Shown here one piece after another: positions 35,476 to 42,868 of a stretch of 64,000 nt of DNA. Position 1 is the first letter of the stretch. Every line of letters begins with the position of its first letter. The notes beneath the pieces are model-generated. The model was not told the DNA's origin. It saw only the letters and a list, made by a program, of their open reading frames with translations, and ran no database searches. Source of the DNA: DATBSK01 sp964501785 (lineage in GTDB: Bacteria; Actinomycetota; Acidimicrobiia; IMCC26256; PALSA-555); contig CAZCUD010000009.1 of the NCBI GenBank assembly GCA_964501785.1, forward strand, positions 62,001-126,000, read 5' to 3'. The translations under genes and the position numbers were made by a program.

Positions 35476-36014
35476 GCACGATCACGATCCGGCGACCGAC
35501 CGCACCGCCTCCGGAACAAGCGGTCGCGCCTGCGTACACGCTCGATGCGCCGATCGCCGGCCGACGGATCGGCCTGCGCACCGACCTCGCGTGGCGATCG
35601 TGGGCGCTGATCGCGGGCGACTGGGAGAAGCGGCTGCGTGACGAAGGCGCCGACGTGCGCTGCGTCGAGACGGGCGCGCAGGTCGGCGACCACGGCCGCG
35701 ACGACCGACGCACCATCGCGGAGTGGTCCGACGAGATCGACGGTGGCCTCGTGGGGCTCGGCACGTGCGGCTCGTGCACGTCGTTCACGATCAAGGACGC
35801 GGTCACGCTGGAGGCCCACGGCAAGCCCTCGATCGCCGTGGTCACGGAGGAGTTCGAGACCCACGCCCGCAACATGGCGAGGTTCCTGGGTCACGGCGAC
35901 CTGAAGATCCTGGTCCTGCCCTACCCGCTCGAGGCCCGGCCCGACGACGAGCTCATGAAGATCGCCGCCGAGCACTATCCCGCCGCGATGGCGCTCCTCG
36001 GGGTCACGTCGTGA
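35472..36014 (+). CDS. UGSC-like domain protein (Cys form)
   Basis: A 180-residue protein with the motif C99-G-S-C102 in VGLGTCGSCTSFTIKDAV. In the UGSC family some members carry selenocysteine (U) at the first position; this one has Cys (TGC), so no recoding is needed. A second conserved-looking region is VTEEFETHARNMARFLGHGD. The fold is probably a small alpha/beta domain with a redox or thiol-binding centre. Function of the family is not established. It overlaps both neighbours by 4 bases (ATGA and GTGA), so it must act with them. Confidence 0.75.
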   Translation: MSTITIRRPTAPPPEQAVAPAYTLDAPIAGRRIGLRTDLAWRSWALIAGDWEKRLRDEGADVRCVETGAQVGDHGRDDRRTIAEWSDEIDGGLVGLGTCGSCTSFTIKDAVTLEAHGKPSIAVVTEEFETHARNMARFLGHGDLKILVLPYPLEARPDDELMKIAAEHYPAAMALLGVTS

Positions 36015-37081
36015 CTGCCCCGGCGCTGCAGGCCGAGCAGGTCGAGGTCCCGGCCGACCCGGGCGAGCTGTACGAGCGGTCGCTCGAGGAGCGGTGGGGC
36101 GACGGCACACCGATCCTGCCGCCGACCGACGACCGGGTCCTCGCGCTCTTGTCGGCGACGCCGTACGCGCCGGATCACGTGATCGGCGCGCTGCCGCCCC
36201 AGTACGGCGTCGCGACGGTCGAGCTGGTGGCGATCAACGCGGCCATGGCGGGTTGCGAGCCGGGCGCGTTCCCCCACGTCCTCGCGGCGTTGGAGGCGAT
36301 GCTGGTGCCCGAGTGGAACGCGTTCGGGCTCACCACGACCACGTCCAGCGTGTTCGCGATGCTCCTCGTCAACGGTCCGAGCCGCGACGAGCTCGGGATC
36401 GACTACCGGGCCGGATGCATGGGTGGCGCGGCAGGTCGCGGCTCGATGACGATCGGGCGCGCGGTGTCGCTGTCGCTGCGGAACATCGGCGGGCAACGAG
36501 CGGGCGAGACGTCACGCACCGTCTTCGGCCAGCCCGCCCGCTTCGGGCTGTGCTTCGGGGAGTGGGAGGAGCGTTCGCCGTGGCCGTCCTTGGCGGTGCG
36601 GCGCGGCTTCGACCCCTCCGACGACGTCGTGACCGTCCACGGGGGCAAGGGCACCTACCCGCTGGCCGACATCCACAACGACGACCCTCGCGACCTGCTC
36701 TACCTGATCGCGAAGTCGATCGCGTTCCCGCTCAGCAACATGTTCCTGAGCGGCACGCCCGAGAACGGCGAGGTCGTCGTCGCGTGCAACCCGATGTGGG
36801 CCGAGCGGTTCGGCGTGGCGTTCCCCGACGTCGCGGACCTTCAGGCCTTCCTGTGGGAGCACGCGTGGCAGCCGATCGACCTGTGGCCCGCGCACAACCA
36901 GCAGATGCTCCGGGATCGCGACCGGGTCGACGCCGACGGGAAGGTGCGCCTCGTCGCCTCGCCCGTCCAGATCGTGCCGTTCGTCTGCGGGGGGCTCGGG
37001 AGCCTGCACGCGGTCGCGCTCCCGAGCTTCGGTGAGAGCCAGCTCCAGAGCGAGCCGGTCCGGCGCGCCCGAGCAGGCTGA
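36011..37081 (+). CDS. UGSC-operon protein of unknown function
   Basis: A 356-residue soluble protein that I do not recognise. It opens with ELYERSLEERWGDGTPILPP and contains YRAGCMGGAAGRGSMTIGRA, LCFGEWEERSPWPSLAVRRG, VTVHGGKGTYPLADIHNDDP and IVPFVCGGLGSLHAV. Five Cys are spread through the chain (GCEPG, GCMGG, LCFGE, ACNPM, VCGGL). The pattern of Gly-rich loops suggests an enzyme. GTG 36011 overlaps the UGSC stop. It is likely a catalytic partner of the UGSC protein, substrate unknown. Confidence 0.7.
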   Translation: MTAPALQAEQVEVPADPGELYERSLEERWGDGTPILPPTDDRVLALLSATPYAPDHVIGALPPQYGVATVELVAINAAMAGCEPGAFPHVLAALEAMLVPEWNAFGLTTTTSSVFAMLLVNGPSRDELGIDYRAGCMGGAAGRGSMTIGRAVSLSLRNIGGQRAGETSRTVFGQPARFGLCFGEWEERSPWPSLAVRRGFDPSDDVVTVHGGKGTYPLADIHNDDPRDLLYLIAKSIAFPLSNMFLSGTPENGEVVVACNPMWAERFGVAFPDVADLQAFLWEHAWQPIDLWPAHNQQMLRDRDRVDADGKVRLVASPVQIVPFVCGGLGSLHAVALPSFGESQLQSEPVRRARAG

Positions 37082-37104
37082 GGGTCGGACGAGGAGGAGG
37101 GCTC

Positions 37105-37365
37105 GTGGACCAGTCCGCGGTCGGCGAGGCGGTGGAGGAGATGGCGGTGCTGCTGCGCAGCGACGGTGCCGACCTCACGCTCGTGGAGGCGAACCCGAAG
37201 ACGGCCCGGATCGAGCTGCGGCTCGAGCTCGCCGACGCGGAGTGCGCGGAGTGCGTGCTCCCGGCCGACCTGCTCGAGCAGATGATCAGCGAGGCGTTGA
37301 CGCGGCGGGTGCGGGGCGAGTTCGAGCTGGTGCTGGACGACCCGCGTCGCGACGAGGCGTCGTGA
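37105..37365 (+). CDS. NifU C-terminal-like small protein
   Basis: An 86-residue protein resembling the NifU C-terminal (Nfu) domain: VEEMAVLLRSDGADLTLVE, then the pair C47-x2-C50 in AECAECVLP, then a closing helix LLEQMISEALTRRV. In Nfu proteins such a pair carries a [4Fe-4S] cluster between two subunits. GAGGAGG precedes GTG 37105, 23 bases after the previous stop, so it completes the IclR/UGSC operon. Its last 80 bases overlap, in the opposite direction, the ferric-reductase-like gene. Confidence 0.68.
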   Translation: MDQSAVGEAVEEMAVLLRSDGADLTLVEANPKTARIELRLELADAECAECVLPADLLEQMISEALTRRVRGEFELVLDDPRRDEAS

Positions 37366-37906
37366 CCGCGCGCGGCTGACGACCGCGCGTCGCGAGCACG
37401 CGAGCGACCGTCAAGAAGGCCACGAAGCTCGTCCCGACCAGCGTCCCCCACTGCACCAGCCAGTGTCCGACGTCGGTGCCCGCGGCGACGAGGTGTGCCG
37501 TGGCGAGGACGAAGAGCACGTAGCTGGACAGGTGCACGCCGCGCCACAGGCGCCGCGGCAGGCGTCGCATCAGCAGCGACGTCACCTCGATCGCGAGCAG
37601 CAGGTACAGCGCGATGACCCCGAGCGCGACGGCGCTCGACTTCCATCCGGGTGCGAAGGGGACGAAGAGCTCCACCGCGCCGAACTCGACGTACGAGTCG
37701 GCCACGAGCCCGGCGAGGTGCACGCCCGTGAACACCACGGCCAGACCCCCGAGGAACCGGTGGAGGTCGAGCGTCCAGGCCGGACGTGGCCGGTTGCGGG
37801 TGAGCCGCAGCGAGAGCCACAGGCCCAGTGCCACTGCGCCCGTCAAGAGGCCCCACGCGACGAGCCCGCTCCCGCGTGCGACGTACCACCACACCTGGCT
37901 GCTCAC
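37286..37906 (-). CDS. ferric-reductase-like di-haem membrane protein
   Basis: A 206-residue protein with five or six helices. Four His on two helices (H49 and H63; H125 and H138) are spaced 13-14 apart as in ferric reductase / NOX / MsrQ-like b-type cytochromes. Seen segments are TLDLHRFLGGLAVVFTGVHL and WRGVHLSSYVLFVLATAHLV. It would carry electrons across the membrane, but has no FAD/NAD domain of its own. The Arg/Pro-rich tail from about residue 175 overlaps the NifU-like gene on the other strand. GGAGG precedes GTG 37906. It lies downstream of two small proteins and apbE on the same strand. Confidence 0.75.
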   Translation of the reverse strand: MSSQVWWYVARGSGLVAWGLLTGAVALGLWLSLRLTRNRPRPAWTLDLHRFLGGLAVVFTGVHLAGLVADSYVEFGAVELFVPFAPGWKSSAVALGVIALYLLLAIEVTSLLMRRLPRRLWRGVHLSSYVLFVLATAHLVAAGTDVGHWLVQWGTLVGTSFVAFLTVARVLATRGRQPRAVTTPRRDAGRPAPARTRPAPAASTPR

Positions 37907-37945
37907 CGGGCGCCTCCGACGGTCCTCGGTCCAGTGCTCATCCGG

Positions 37946-38380
37946 TCAGCTCCCGCCAGTGCTCGTCGCCGACGCCGGGCGCGGTGCGGGTGCGGGTGCG
38001 GGTGCCGGTGCCGGTGCAGACGACGAGGCGGCCGGAGCCGCCGAGACGGCGCCGGGGCTCGCGCCGCCGGGGCTCGCGCCCGTCCCGCCGCCTCCGCCAC
38101 CGGCCGAACCGCTCGAGCGCGGGGCAGCAGGCACGTAGACGGGCACGTAGCGGTACTCGTAGACGACCGCTTCGGTGGGTGGCGCAGTGGTGGTGCTGGA
38201 AGGCGCGGGCGGTGCCGCGCTCGGCGCCGGGCCGACGATCGTCAGCAGTCCGACGATCCCGAACGTCGTCGCGGTCGCGAGACCCGCGACGAGGATGCGG
38301 GTGGCCGCGGCAGCGTGCGGGCGTCGGCGCCGCTTCGCGGTCCGATCCGGCGCGCCTCCCGGCGTCGGCTCAGTCGTCAT
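37946..38380 (-). CDS. membrane-anchored Ala/Pro-rich protein
   Basis: A 144-residue protein with an Arg-rich cytoplasmic start (DRTAKRRRRPHAAAATR), one helix (ILVAGLATATTFGIVGLLTIV) and a low-complexity outer part: SSTTTAPPTE, then YEYRYVPVYVPA, a Gly run and an (Ala-Pro) tail. DNA of the tail consists of short GGTGCG/GGTGCC repeats. No family recognised. The start overlaps the end of the upstream gene by 11 bases, so the two are cotranscribed with apbE and the haem protein. Confidence 0.55.
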   Translation of the reverse strand: MTTEPTPGGAPDRTAKRRRRPHAAAATRILVAGLATATTFGIVGLLTIVGPAPSAAPPAPSSTTTAPPTEAVVYEYRYVPVYVPAAPRSSGSAGGGGGGTGASPGGASPGAVSAAPAASSSAPAPAPAPAPAPRPASATSTGGS

Positions 38381-38783
38381 CCTCGCGCTCCTCGTGCTCG
38401 TCCTCGCCGTCCTCGTGCTCGTCCTCGTGCTCGTCCTCGTGCTCGGGCTGCTCGTACGAGTCGTCGTCCTGGGACAGCTGTGGACCCGCAGGCGGAGCGG
38501 TCGGCGCGGCCGGCAACGGCACGTCGGCGAGCGTGGCGGGCGCGCCGCCGGGGCTCGAAGCGCTGCCACCCCCACCCGCCGGGACCTCGATCGGGACCGG
38601 GACGTCGATGACCTCGGTCCGGGGTGCGGCCTTGGCCGTGGCGGGCACCGGCTGGAAGTCGCCGGGACCGGCGCCCGAGCTGGTCAGGCCGAAGAGACCG
38701 AGGTTGGCGCCGAGGGCGATCGTCGCCGCGAGCGCGGTCGCGGTCGCCGCACCGGCCGTCGCGAGTGCCTTGCGTCGTTCCAT
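38370..38783 (-). CDS. exported or anchored protein with acidic Glu-His-Asp repeat tail
   Basis: A 137-residue protein. The N-terminal helix (LATAGAATATALAATIALGA) is a signal or anchor; the middle is Pro/Ala-rich (VIDVPVPIEVPAGG). The last 25 residues repeat E-D-E-H-E-D-E-H, giving four His among many acids and a plausible metal-binding surface (iron, copper or calcium). There is no FMN-binding domain: the nearest text to a flavinylation motif, TSSGAGPG, lacks the accepting Thr/Ser. AGGAGG precedes ATG 38783. Its place between apbE and the haem protein suggests an electron-transfer accessory. Confidence 0.58.
   Translation of the reverse strand: MERRKALATAGAATATALAATIALGANLGLFGLTSSGAGPGDFQPVPATAKAAPRTEVIDVPVPIEVPAGGGGSASSPGGAPATLADVPLPAAPTAPPAGPQLSQDDDSYEQPEHEDEHEDEHEDGEDEHEEREDDD
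38386..38460. repeat. imperfect 12-base tandem repeat inside the acidic tail
   Basis: Units close to TCCTCGTGCTCG repeat five to six times. They encode the Glu-Asp-Glu-His tail of the gene at 38370-38783 and are prone to length change by slippage. Confidence 0.7.
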
Positions 38784-38864
38784 CGGGGGAGCCTCCTGCT
38801 CGGCTGTCGTGTCGTTCGCGACGGACGGTACGGATCGCCGCGCCACGTACGGTCCAGGTCCGGG

Positions 38865-39830
38865 TTAAGTCGCGGTCAACTCCGCCTCGTGCACGCCGGC
38901 GACGTCCACGCGGTGCCCGTCGACGGGCCCCAGCGACCACTCGGTGCCGGAGTCGTCGACCGCGATCCCGACCGCGCCGCGCTCGGTGAGCGCGGCGGTC
39001 GCGGTCGCGAGATCGGACGAGAGGAGCGCGGCCGTGGCGCCGACCTCTGCCGACGCGGCGTCGCCCGCCACGACGGTCACCGAGCTCCAGGGGCTGATCG
39101 CCGACGTGCCGGTGCGCGGGTCGATGACGTGGTGGCAGCGCGATCCGCCGCGGACCCAGGTTCGTCGGCGCGTGCTGGTGGTGGCGACCCCGCCCTCGAC
39201 CAGGGCGAGTCCGCAGCGGGGCTGCCGCGAGGGCTCCGCGCCGGGCTCGTTCTCGACGGCGACGACCCACGACGCGCCCCACGGAGGGGCACCGACCACG
39301 CGGAGATCCCCGCCCAGGTTCACGCACGCCCCGGTCGCGCCCATGCCGACGAGTCGCTCCGCGACGTGGTCGGCGGCGAAGCCCTTGGCGATCCCTCCGA
39401 CGTCGATGGCCGCCCGGTCGTGGAGGCGCACCGCGCCGACGGTCGGATCGAGCTCGACCACCGAAGGCCCTGCCGGGATGACGGGGACGGCGGGTTCGAT
39501 CCGGTCCTGGAGCTGGGCGAAGTCGCGGTCGTAGCCGGATGCCACGAGCGCGGGCAACACGGTGGGATCGAACGCGCCGCGAGTAGCGCGCGACTCCGCG
39601 ACGGCGCGCTGCACGAGCTCGAACGTGATGGGGGAGACGATGACCGGCGCCCCGCTGGCCGCGTTGAGACGGGAGATCTCGCTGTCAGGCCGGAACCGTG
39701 ACCAACGAGCCTCCAGCGCGGCCAGCTCGTTCATCGCCGCGTCGGCGAGCGACTCGTCCGCCCCGACGACGATCACGTGGGCCCGAGTTCCCATGATGCG
39801 ACCGTGTCGCTCGACCATCGTCTCGGCCAC
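38865..39830 (-). CDS. apbE: FAD:protein FMN transferase
   Basis: A 321-residue ApbE enzyme, which transfers FMN from FAD to a Thr/Ser of an exported target. Key segments are RIMGTRAHVIVVG at the start, LNAASGAPVIVSP, AIDVGGIAKGFAADHVAERL (FAD and metal binding), GACVNLGGDLRVVG, and the C-terminal HHVIDPRTGTSAISPWSSVTV. No signal or lipobox is visible, which is unusual for a family normally exported. GTG 39830 is favoured by TACCGT (39842-39837) with a 6-base gap. No FMN-binding-domain target is encoded next to it. Confidence 0.9.
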   Translation of the reverse strand: MAETMVERHGRIMGTRAHVIVVGADESLADAAMNELAALEARWSRFRPDSEISRLNAASGAPVIVSPITFELVQRAVAESRATRGAFDPTVLPALVASGYDRDFAQLQDRIEPAVPVIPAGPSVVELDPTVGAVRLHDRAAIDVGGIAKGFAADHVAERLVGMGATGACVNLGGDLRVVGAPPWGASWVVAVENEPGAEPSRQPRCGLALVEGGVATTSTRRRTWVRGGSRCHHVIDPRTGTSAISPWSSVTVVAGDAASAEVGATAALLSSDLATATAALTERGAVGIAVDDSGTEWSLGPVDGHRVDVAGVHEAELTAT

Positions 39831-39942
39831 ACGCCGACGGTACGGGCACGGCCGGCGCGCTCGTCCCAAGTGCGGGTCAAGTCTCGGCAAAGTCCGGGAG
39901 CCCCGCAGGATGCGCGGCCGAAGCTTGTGGCACCGTGGTCGG

Positions 39943-40629
39943 ATGCTCGTGCTCGTCGTGGAGGACGACGATCGCATCGCCGATCCCCTGTGCAAGGGCC
40001 TCGAACGGGAGGGGATGCACACGGACCGGGCACGGACCGGCGACGAGGCCTTGCAGCGGCTCGCGTCCCGTGGAGCACCCCGACCGGATGTCGTGCTGCT
40101 CGATCTGCGGCTTCCCGACGTGGACGGGTTCGACGTCTGTCGTCGGATCCGCGCCGACGACGAGGAGCTGCCGATCATCGTCGTGACGGCACGGGGCGAG
40201 GAGGTCGATCGAGTGCTCGGACTCGAGCTCGGTGCCGACGACTACGTGGTCAAGCCGTTCGGCTTCCGTGAGCTGCTCGCTCGGATCCGAGCGGTCACCA
40301 GGCGGTCACAGCCGCGTGCCGCGGCGCCCCTGCAGCACCTCGGTGAGCTCACGATCGACCGAAGGACGCGAGAGGTGACGGTGCACGGTCGGCAGATCAC
40401 CCTCACGCAGAAGGAGTTCGACCTGCTCGCGCTCCTGGCCGAGGACCCCGGCGCAGTGCGCTCCCGCGCGCACATCCTCGAGGAGGTGTGGGACCCGCAC
40501 TGGTACGGCCCGACCAAGACGCTGGACGTGCACGTCGCGACGTTGCGCAAGAAGCTGGGCCACCCCGAGTGGATCGAGACCGTGCGCGGCGTCGGATTCC
40601 GGCTCGAGGCCCCGGACTCCGGCGGATGA
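39943..40629 (+). CDS. OmpR-type response regulator
   Basis: A 228-residue regulator. The receiver shows VVEDDDRIADPL, the phospho-Asp in VVLLDLRLPDVDGFDV, IIVVTARGEE and YVVKPFGFREL; the winged helix shows LTQKEFDLLALLAEDP, RAHILEEVWDPHW and KTLDVHVATLRKKLGH. It is divergent from apbE with about 110 bases between, and overlaps its kinase (ATGA). Regulation of the ApbE/haem-protein group is likely from position only. Confidence 0.92.
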   Translation: MLVLVVEDDDRIADPLCKGLEREGMHTDRARTGDEALQRLASRGAPRPDVVLLDLRLPDVDGFDVCRRIRADDEELPIIVVTARGEEVDRVLGLELGADDYVVKPFGFRELLARIRAVTRRSQPRAAAPLQHLGELTIDRRTREVTVHGRQITLTQKEFDLLALLAEDPGAVRSRAHILEEVWDPHWYGPTKTLDVHVATLRKKLGHPEWIETVRGVGFRLEAPDSGG

Positions 40630-42002
40630 CGCGTCGACTCCTGTTCAGCTACCTGTCGATCACCGCCCTGGTGCTGATCCTCCTGGAGATCCCGCTCGGG
40701 ATCGAGTTCGCCAGCTCCGAGCGAGAGCGACTCGAGACCGACGTGCAGCACGATGCCTTCGCGCTCGCATTGCGCTCCGAGGAGCTGCTCGAGCAACCCG
40801 ACGGGCCGGGTCCCGAGCTCCAGCGCCTGGCCGAGGAGTACCAAGCCGACCACGACGGGCGGGTCGTCTTCGTCGATGCGCGGGGCCGCGTCGTGGCCGA
40901 CAGCGACCCCCCGGCCGGTCGCGATCCGACCGGTCGGAGCTTCACGTCCCGACCCGAGATCGCGCGTGCGCTCGAGGGTCGAGAGTCGACCGGTGAGCGC
41001 TACTCGCGGACGCTCGACGCGGATCTGCTCTACGTGGCGGTGCCGATCGCCACGGGCGGCGAGCTCCATGGTGCCGTGCGCGTCACCTATCCGTTGTCGT
41101 TCGTCAACGACCGGATTCGAGACAGCTGGTTGGTGCTGGGCGCGGTCGGCGGCGTCATCCTCATCGTCGTCTTCGTCGTGTCGGTCCTGCTGGCGCGGTC
41201 GATCGCGAAGCCGCTCGAGGAGCTCGAAGCGGGTGCCATCGCGCTCGGACGCGGCGATCTGAGCGCGCGGGTGCCGGTCCCCCAGCGCCCGCACGAGATC
41301 GAAGCGCTGGCCCGGACCTTCAACACGACCGCGGCTCGCCTGGAGCAGCTCGTCTCGGCCCAGCAGGAGTTCGTCTCCGACGCGTCGCACCAGCTGCGGA
41401 CGCCGCTGGCTGCGTTGCGGCTGCGCCTCGAGAACCTGGACGGTGAGGTGACCTCCGAGGGTCACGACGACCTCGACGGTGCGCTCGACGAGGTCACCCG
41501 GCTGTCGGTCCTCGTCGATGGTCTGCTCGAGCTCGCTCGGGCCGAGCGGCTCGGGTCGGCGCCGATCCCGATAAGGGTCGCCGCGCTGGTCGGAGAGCGT
41601 CAGGAGGCGTGGTCGGCGCTCGCAGCCGAGCGCGACGTGGCGATCGAGGTGGACGTCGGCGACGAGCAGTTCCTGGCGACGCCGGGGCGCATGGAGCAGG
41701 TGCTCGACAACCTCCTCAACAACGCGCTCGAGGTCGCGCCGGCGGGCACCTCCGTCGGTGTCTGGGCCACGAGTGCCGACGGCATGGTCGCGCTGCACGT
41801 CGCGGATGCAGGCCCTGGCATGTCGCAAGAGGCGCGCGAGCGAGCCTTCGACCGCTTCTGGCGTGCTGACGAGGCAGGCAGCGGCTTCGGCCTCGGCCTC
41901 GCGATCGTCCGTCAGCTCGTCGTCGCCGACGGCGGGGAGGTGACGCTGGCGGAGTCGTCGGAAGGAGGGCTCGAGGTCGTCGTCAGCTTGCCGGCACCGT
42001 GA
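40626..42002 (+). CDS. sensor histidine kinase with external sensor domain
   Basis: A 458-residue kinase. Helix one is about residues 7-27, an outer PAS-like (dCache or sCache type) domain lies at about 30-160 (RVVFVDARGRVVADSDPPAG), and helix two at about 165-195 leads to HAMP (LLARSIAKPLEELEAGAIAL). The phosphoacceptor is DASHQLRTPLAALRL; ATP-binding boxes are LDNLLNNALEVAPAG, DAGPGMSQEARER and GFGLGLAIVRQL. The gene overlaps the regulator at its start and, by 20 bases, the convergent gene at its end. Confidence 0.9.
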   Translation: MTRRLLFSYLSITALVLILLEIPLGIEFASSERERLETDVQHDAFALALRSEELLEQPDGPGPELQRLAEEYQADHDGRVVFVDARGRVVADSDPPAGRDPTGRSFTSRPEIARALEGRESTGERYSRTLDADLLYVAVPIATGGELHGAVRVTYPLSFVNDRIRDSWLVLGAVGGVILIVVFVVSVLLARSIAKPLEELEAGAIALGRGDLSARVPVPQRPHEIEALARTFNTTAARLEQLVSAQQEFVSDASHQLRTPLAALRLRLENLDGEVTSEGHDDLDGALDEVTRLSVLVDGLLELARAERLGSAPIPIRVAALVGERQEAWSALAAERDVAIEVDVGDEQFLATPGRMEQVLDNLLNNALEVAPAGTSVGVWATSADGMVALHVADAGPGMSQEARERAFDRFWRADEAGSGFGLGLAIVRQLVVADGGEVTLAESSEGGLEVVVSLPAP

Positions 42003-42777
42003 CGTCGGCAGGGCGCCGACGTGCCCAACCGACGAGCGCGCCCCCGACGACGGCCGCCGCAAATCCCGCGACGCCGGCCCAGTCCCACACGGCGAACGCG
42101 GCGACGAGCGCCACCGCGACCTGGGTCGCGATCACGCCGCGCCGCACGATCGGTCCCAGCGAGTGGAAGCGACGATGGAACGCGGCCAACGCATCGAACG
42201 AGTCGAGGCGAGCGGTCGCGAGCACGACGACGCCGCGGACCAGTGCAAACGTCATCGCGACCGCGAGCGCGAGCCACGGCGAGGCAGTCAGCGCACCGAG
42301 GGCGATCGTGACCAGCACCGCCGCGGTCATGATGTAGGTCGTGACGCCGGTGCCGATCTGCCAGCCGAAGCCGAGGCCGTAGAGCCACCCGCGGTAGTGG
42401 GGGAGCCAGTCCTCGTTGACCTGGCGGCGCAGGAACGGTGGCGACCAGGGGAGCACGCGGCCGTCGCTGGCCGCGCCGGCGAGCGCACCGACCGCGGCGA
42501 GCGCCGTGGCCTCGCTCACCCCGATGCCCGTCGCGTCGACGACGAGGGCGAGCACCATCATCCCGACGCCGAGCGTCGCGCCGCCGACGAGCGCGCCCAC
42601 GACGAACCACGAGGCGGTCACCGCGTAGCGCTGGCCGCGCGAGCGCTCCGCGAGCGGGTTGAGCTGCGAGAGCATCGACTGCCCGCACGGCGACCAGGTG
42701 GAGTAGGCGGCGGCGGCGATCGCGACGACGAACGCGAGGGCCGCGAGGACCGTCGGAGTCGGGCTCACGAGCGCCAT
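41983..42777 (-). CDS. CcdA/DsbD-like polytopic membrane protein
   Basis: A 264-residue protein with about seven helices. The first helix ends in TWSPCGQSMLSQLNPLAE, a P-C-G motif like the first redox Cys of CcdA/DsbD-type proteins; I see no obvious second Cys, so thiol transport is doubtful. Other segments: LVGGATLGVGMMVLALVV, YGLGFGWQIGTGVTTYIM. It may be a non-redox relative or scaffold. ATG 42777 is the first Met after the divergent promoter region. The tail overlaps the kinase gene convergently. Confidence 0.55.
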   Translation of the reverse strand: MALVSPTPTVLAALAFVVAIAAAAYSTWSPCGQSMLSQLNPLAERSRGQRYAVTASWFVVGALVGGATLGVGMMVLALVVDATGIGVSEATALAAVGALAGAASDGRVLPWSPPFLRRQVNEDWLPHYRGWLYGLGFGWQIGTGVTTYIMTAAVLVTIALGALTASPWLALAVAMTFALVRGVVVLATARLDSFDALAAFHRRFHSLGPIVRRGVIATQVAVALVAAFAVWDWAGVAGFAAAVVGGALVGWARRRPADVTVPAS

Positions 42778-42868
42778 GGTAGGGCGCGATCGGTCGGTCC
42801 CCACTCCGTCGCGCGGAGACCGTTAGATTCCGGCCCGGGCGGGGCACCCGCGTCCCTTGGAGGTCCAG

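Noticed and set aside
35472..36014. Selenocysteine (UGA) in the UGSC protein
   Set aside because: The codon is TGC (Cys), so no recoding is needed.
38386..38460. CRISPR-like regular repeats
   Set aside because: The repeats are 12 bases with no spacers and lie within a coding sequence.
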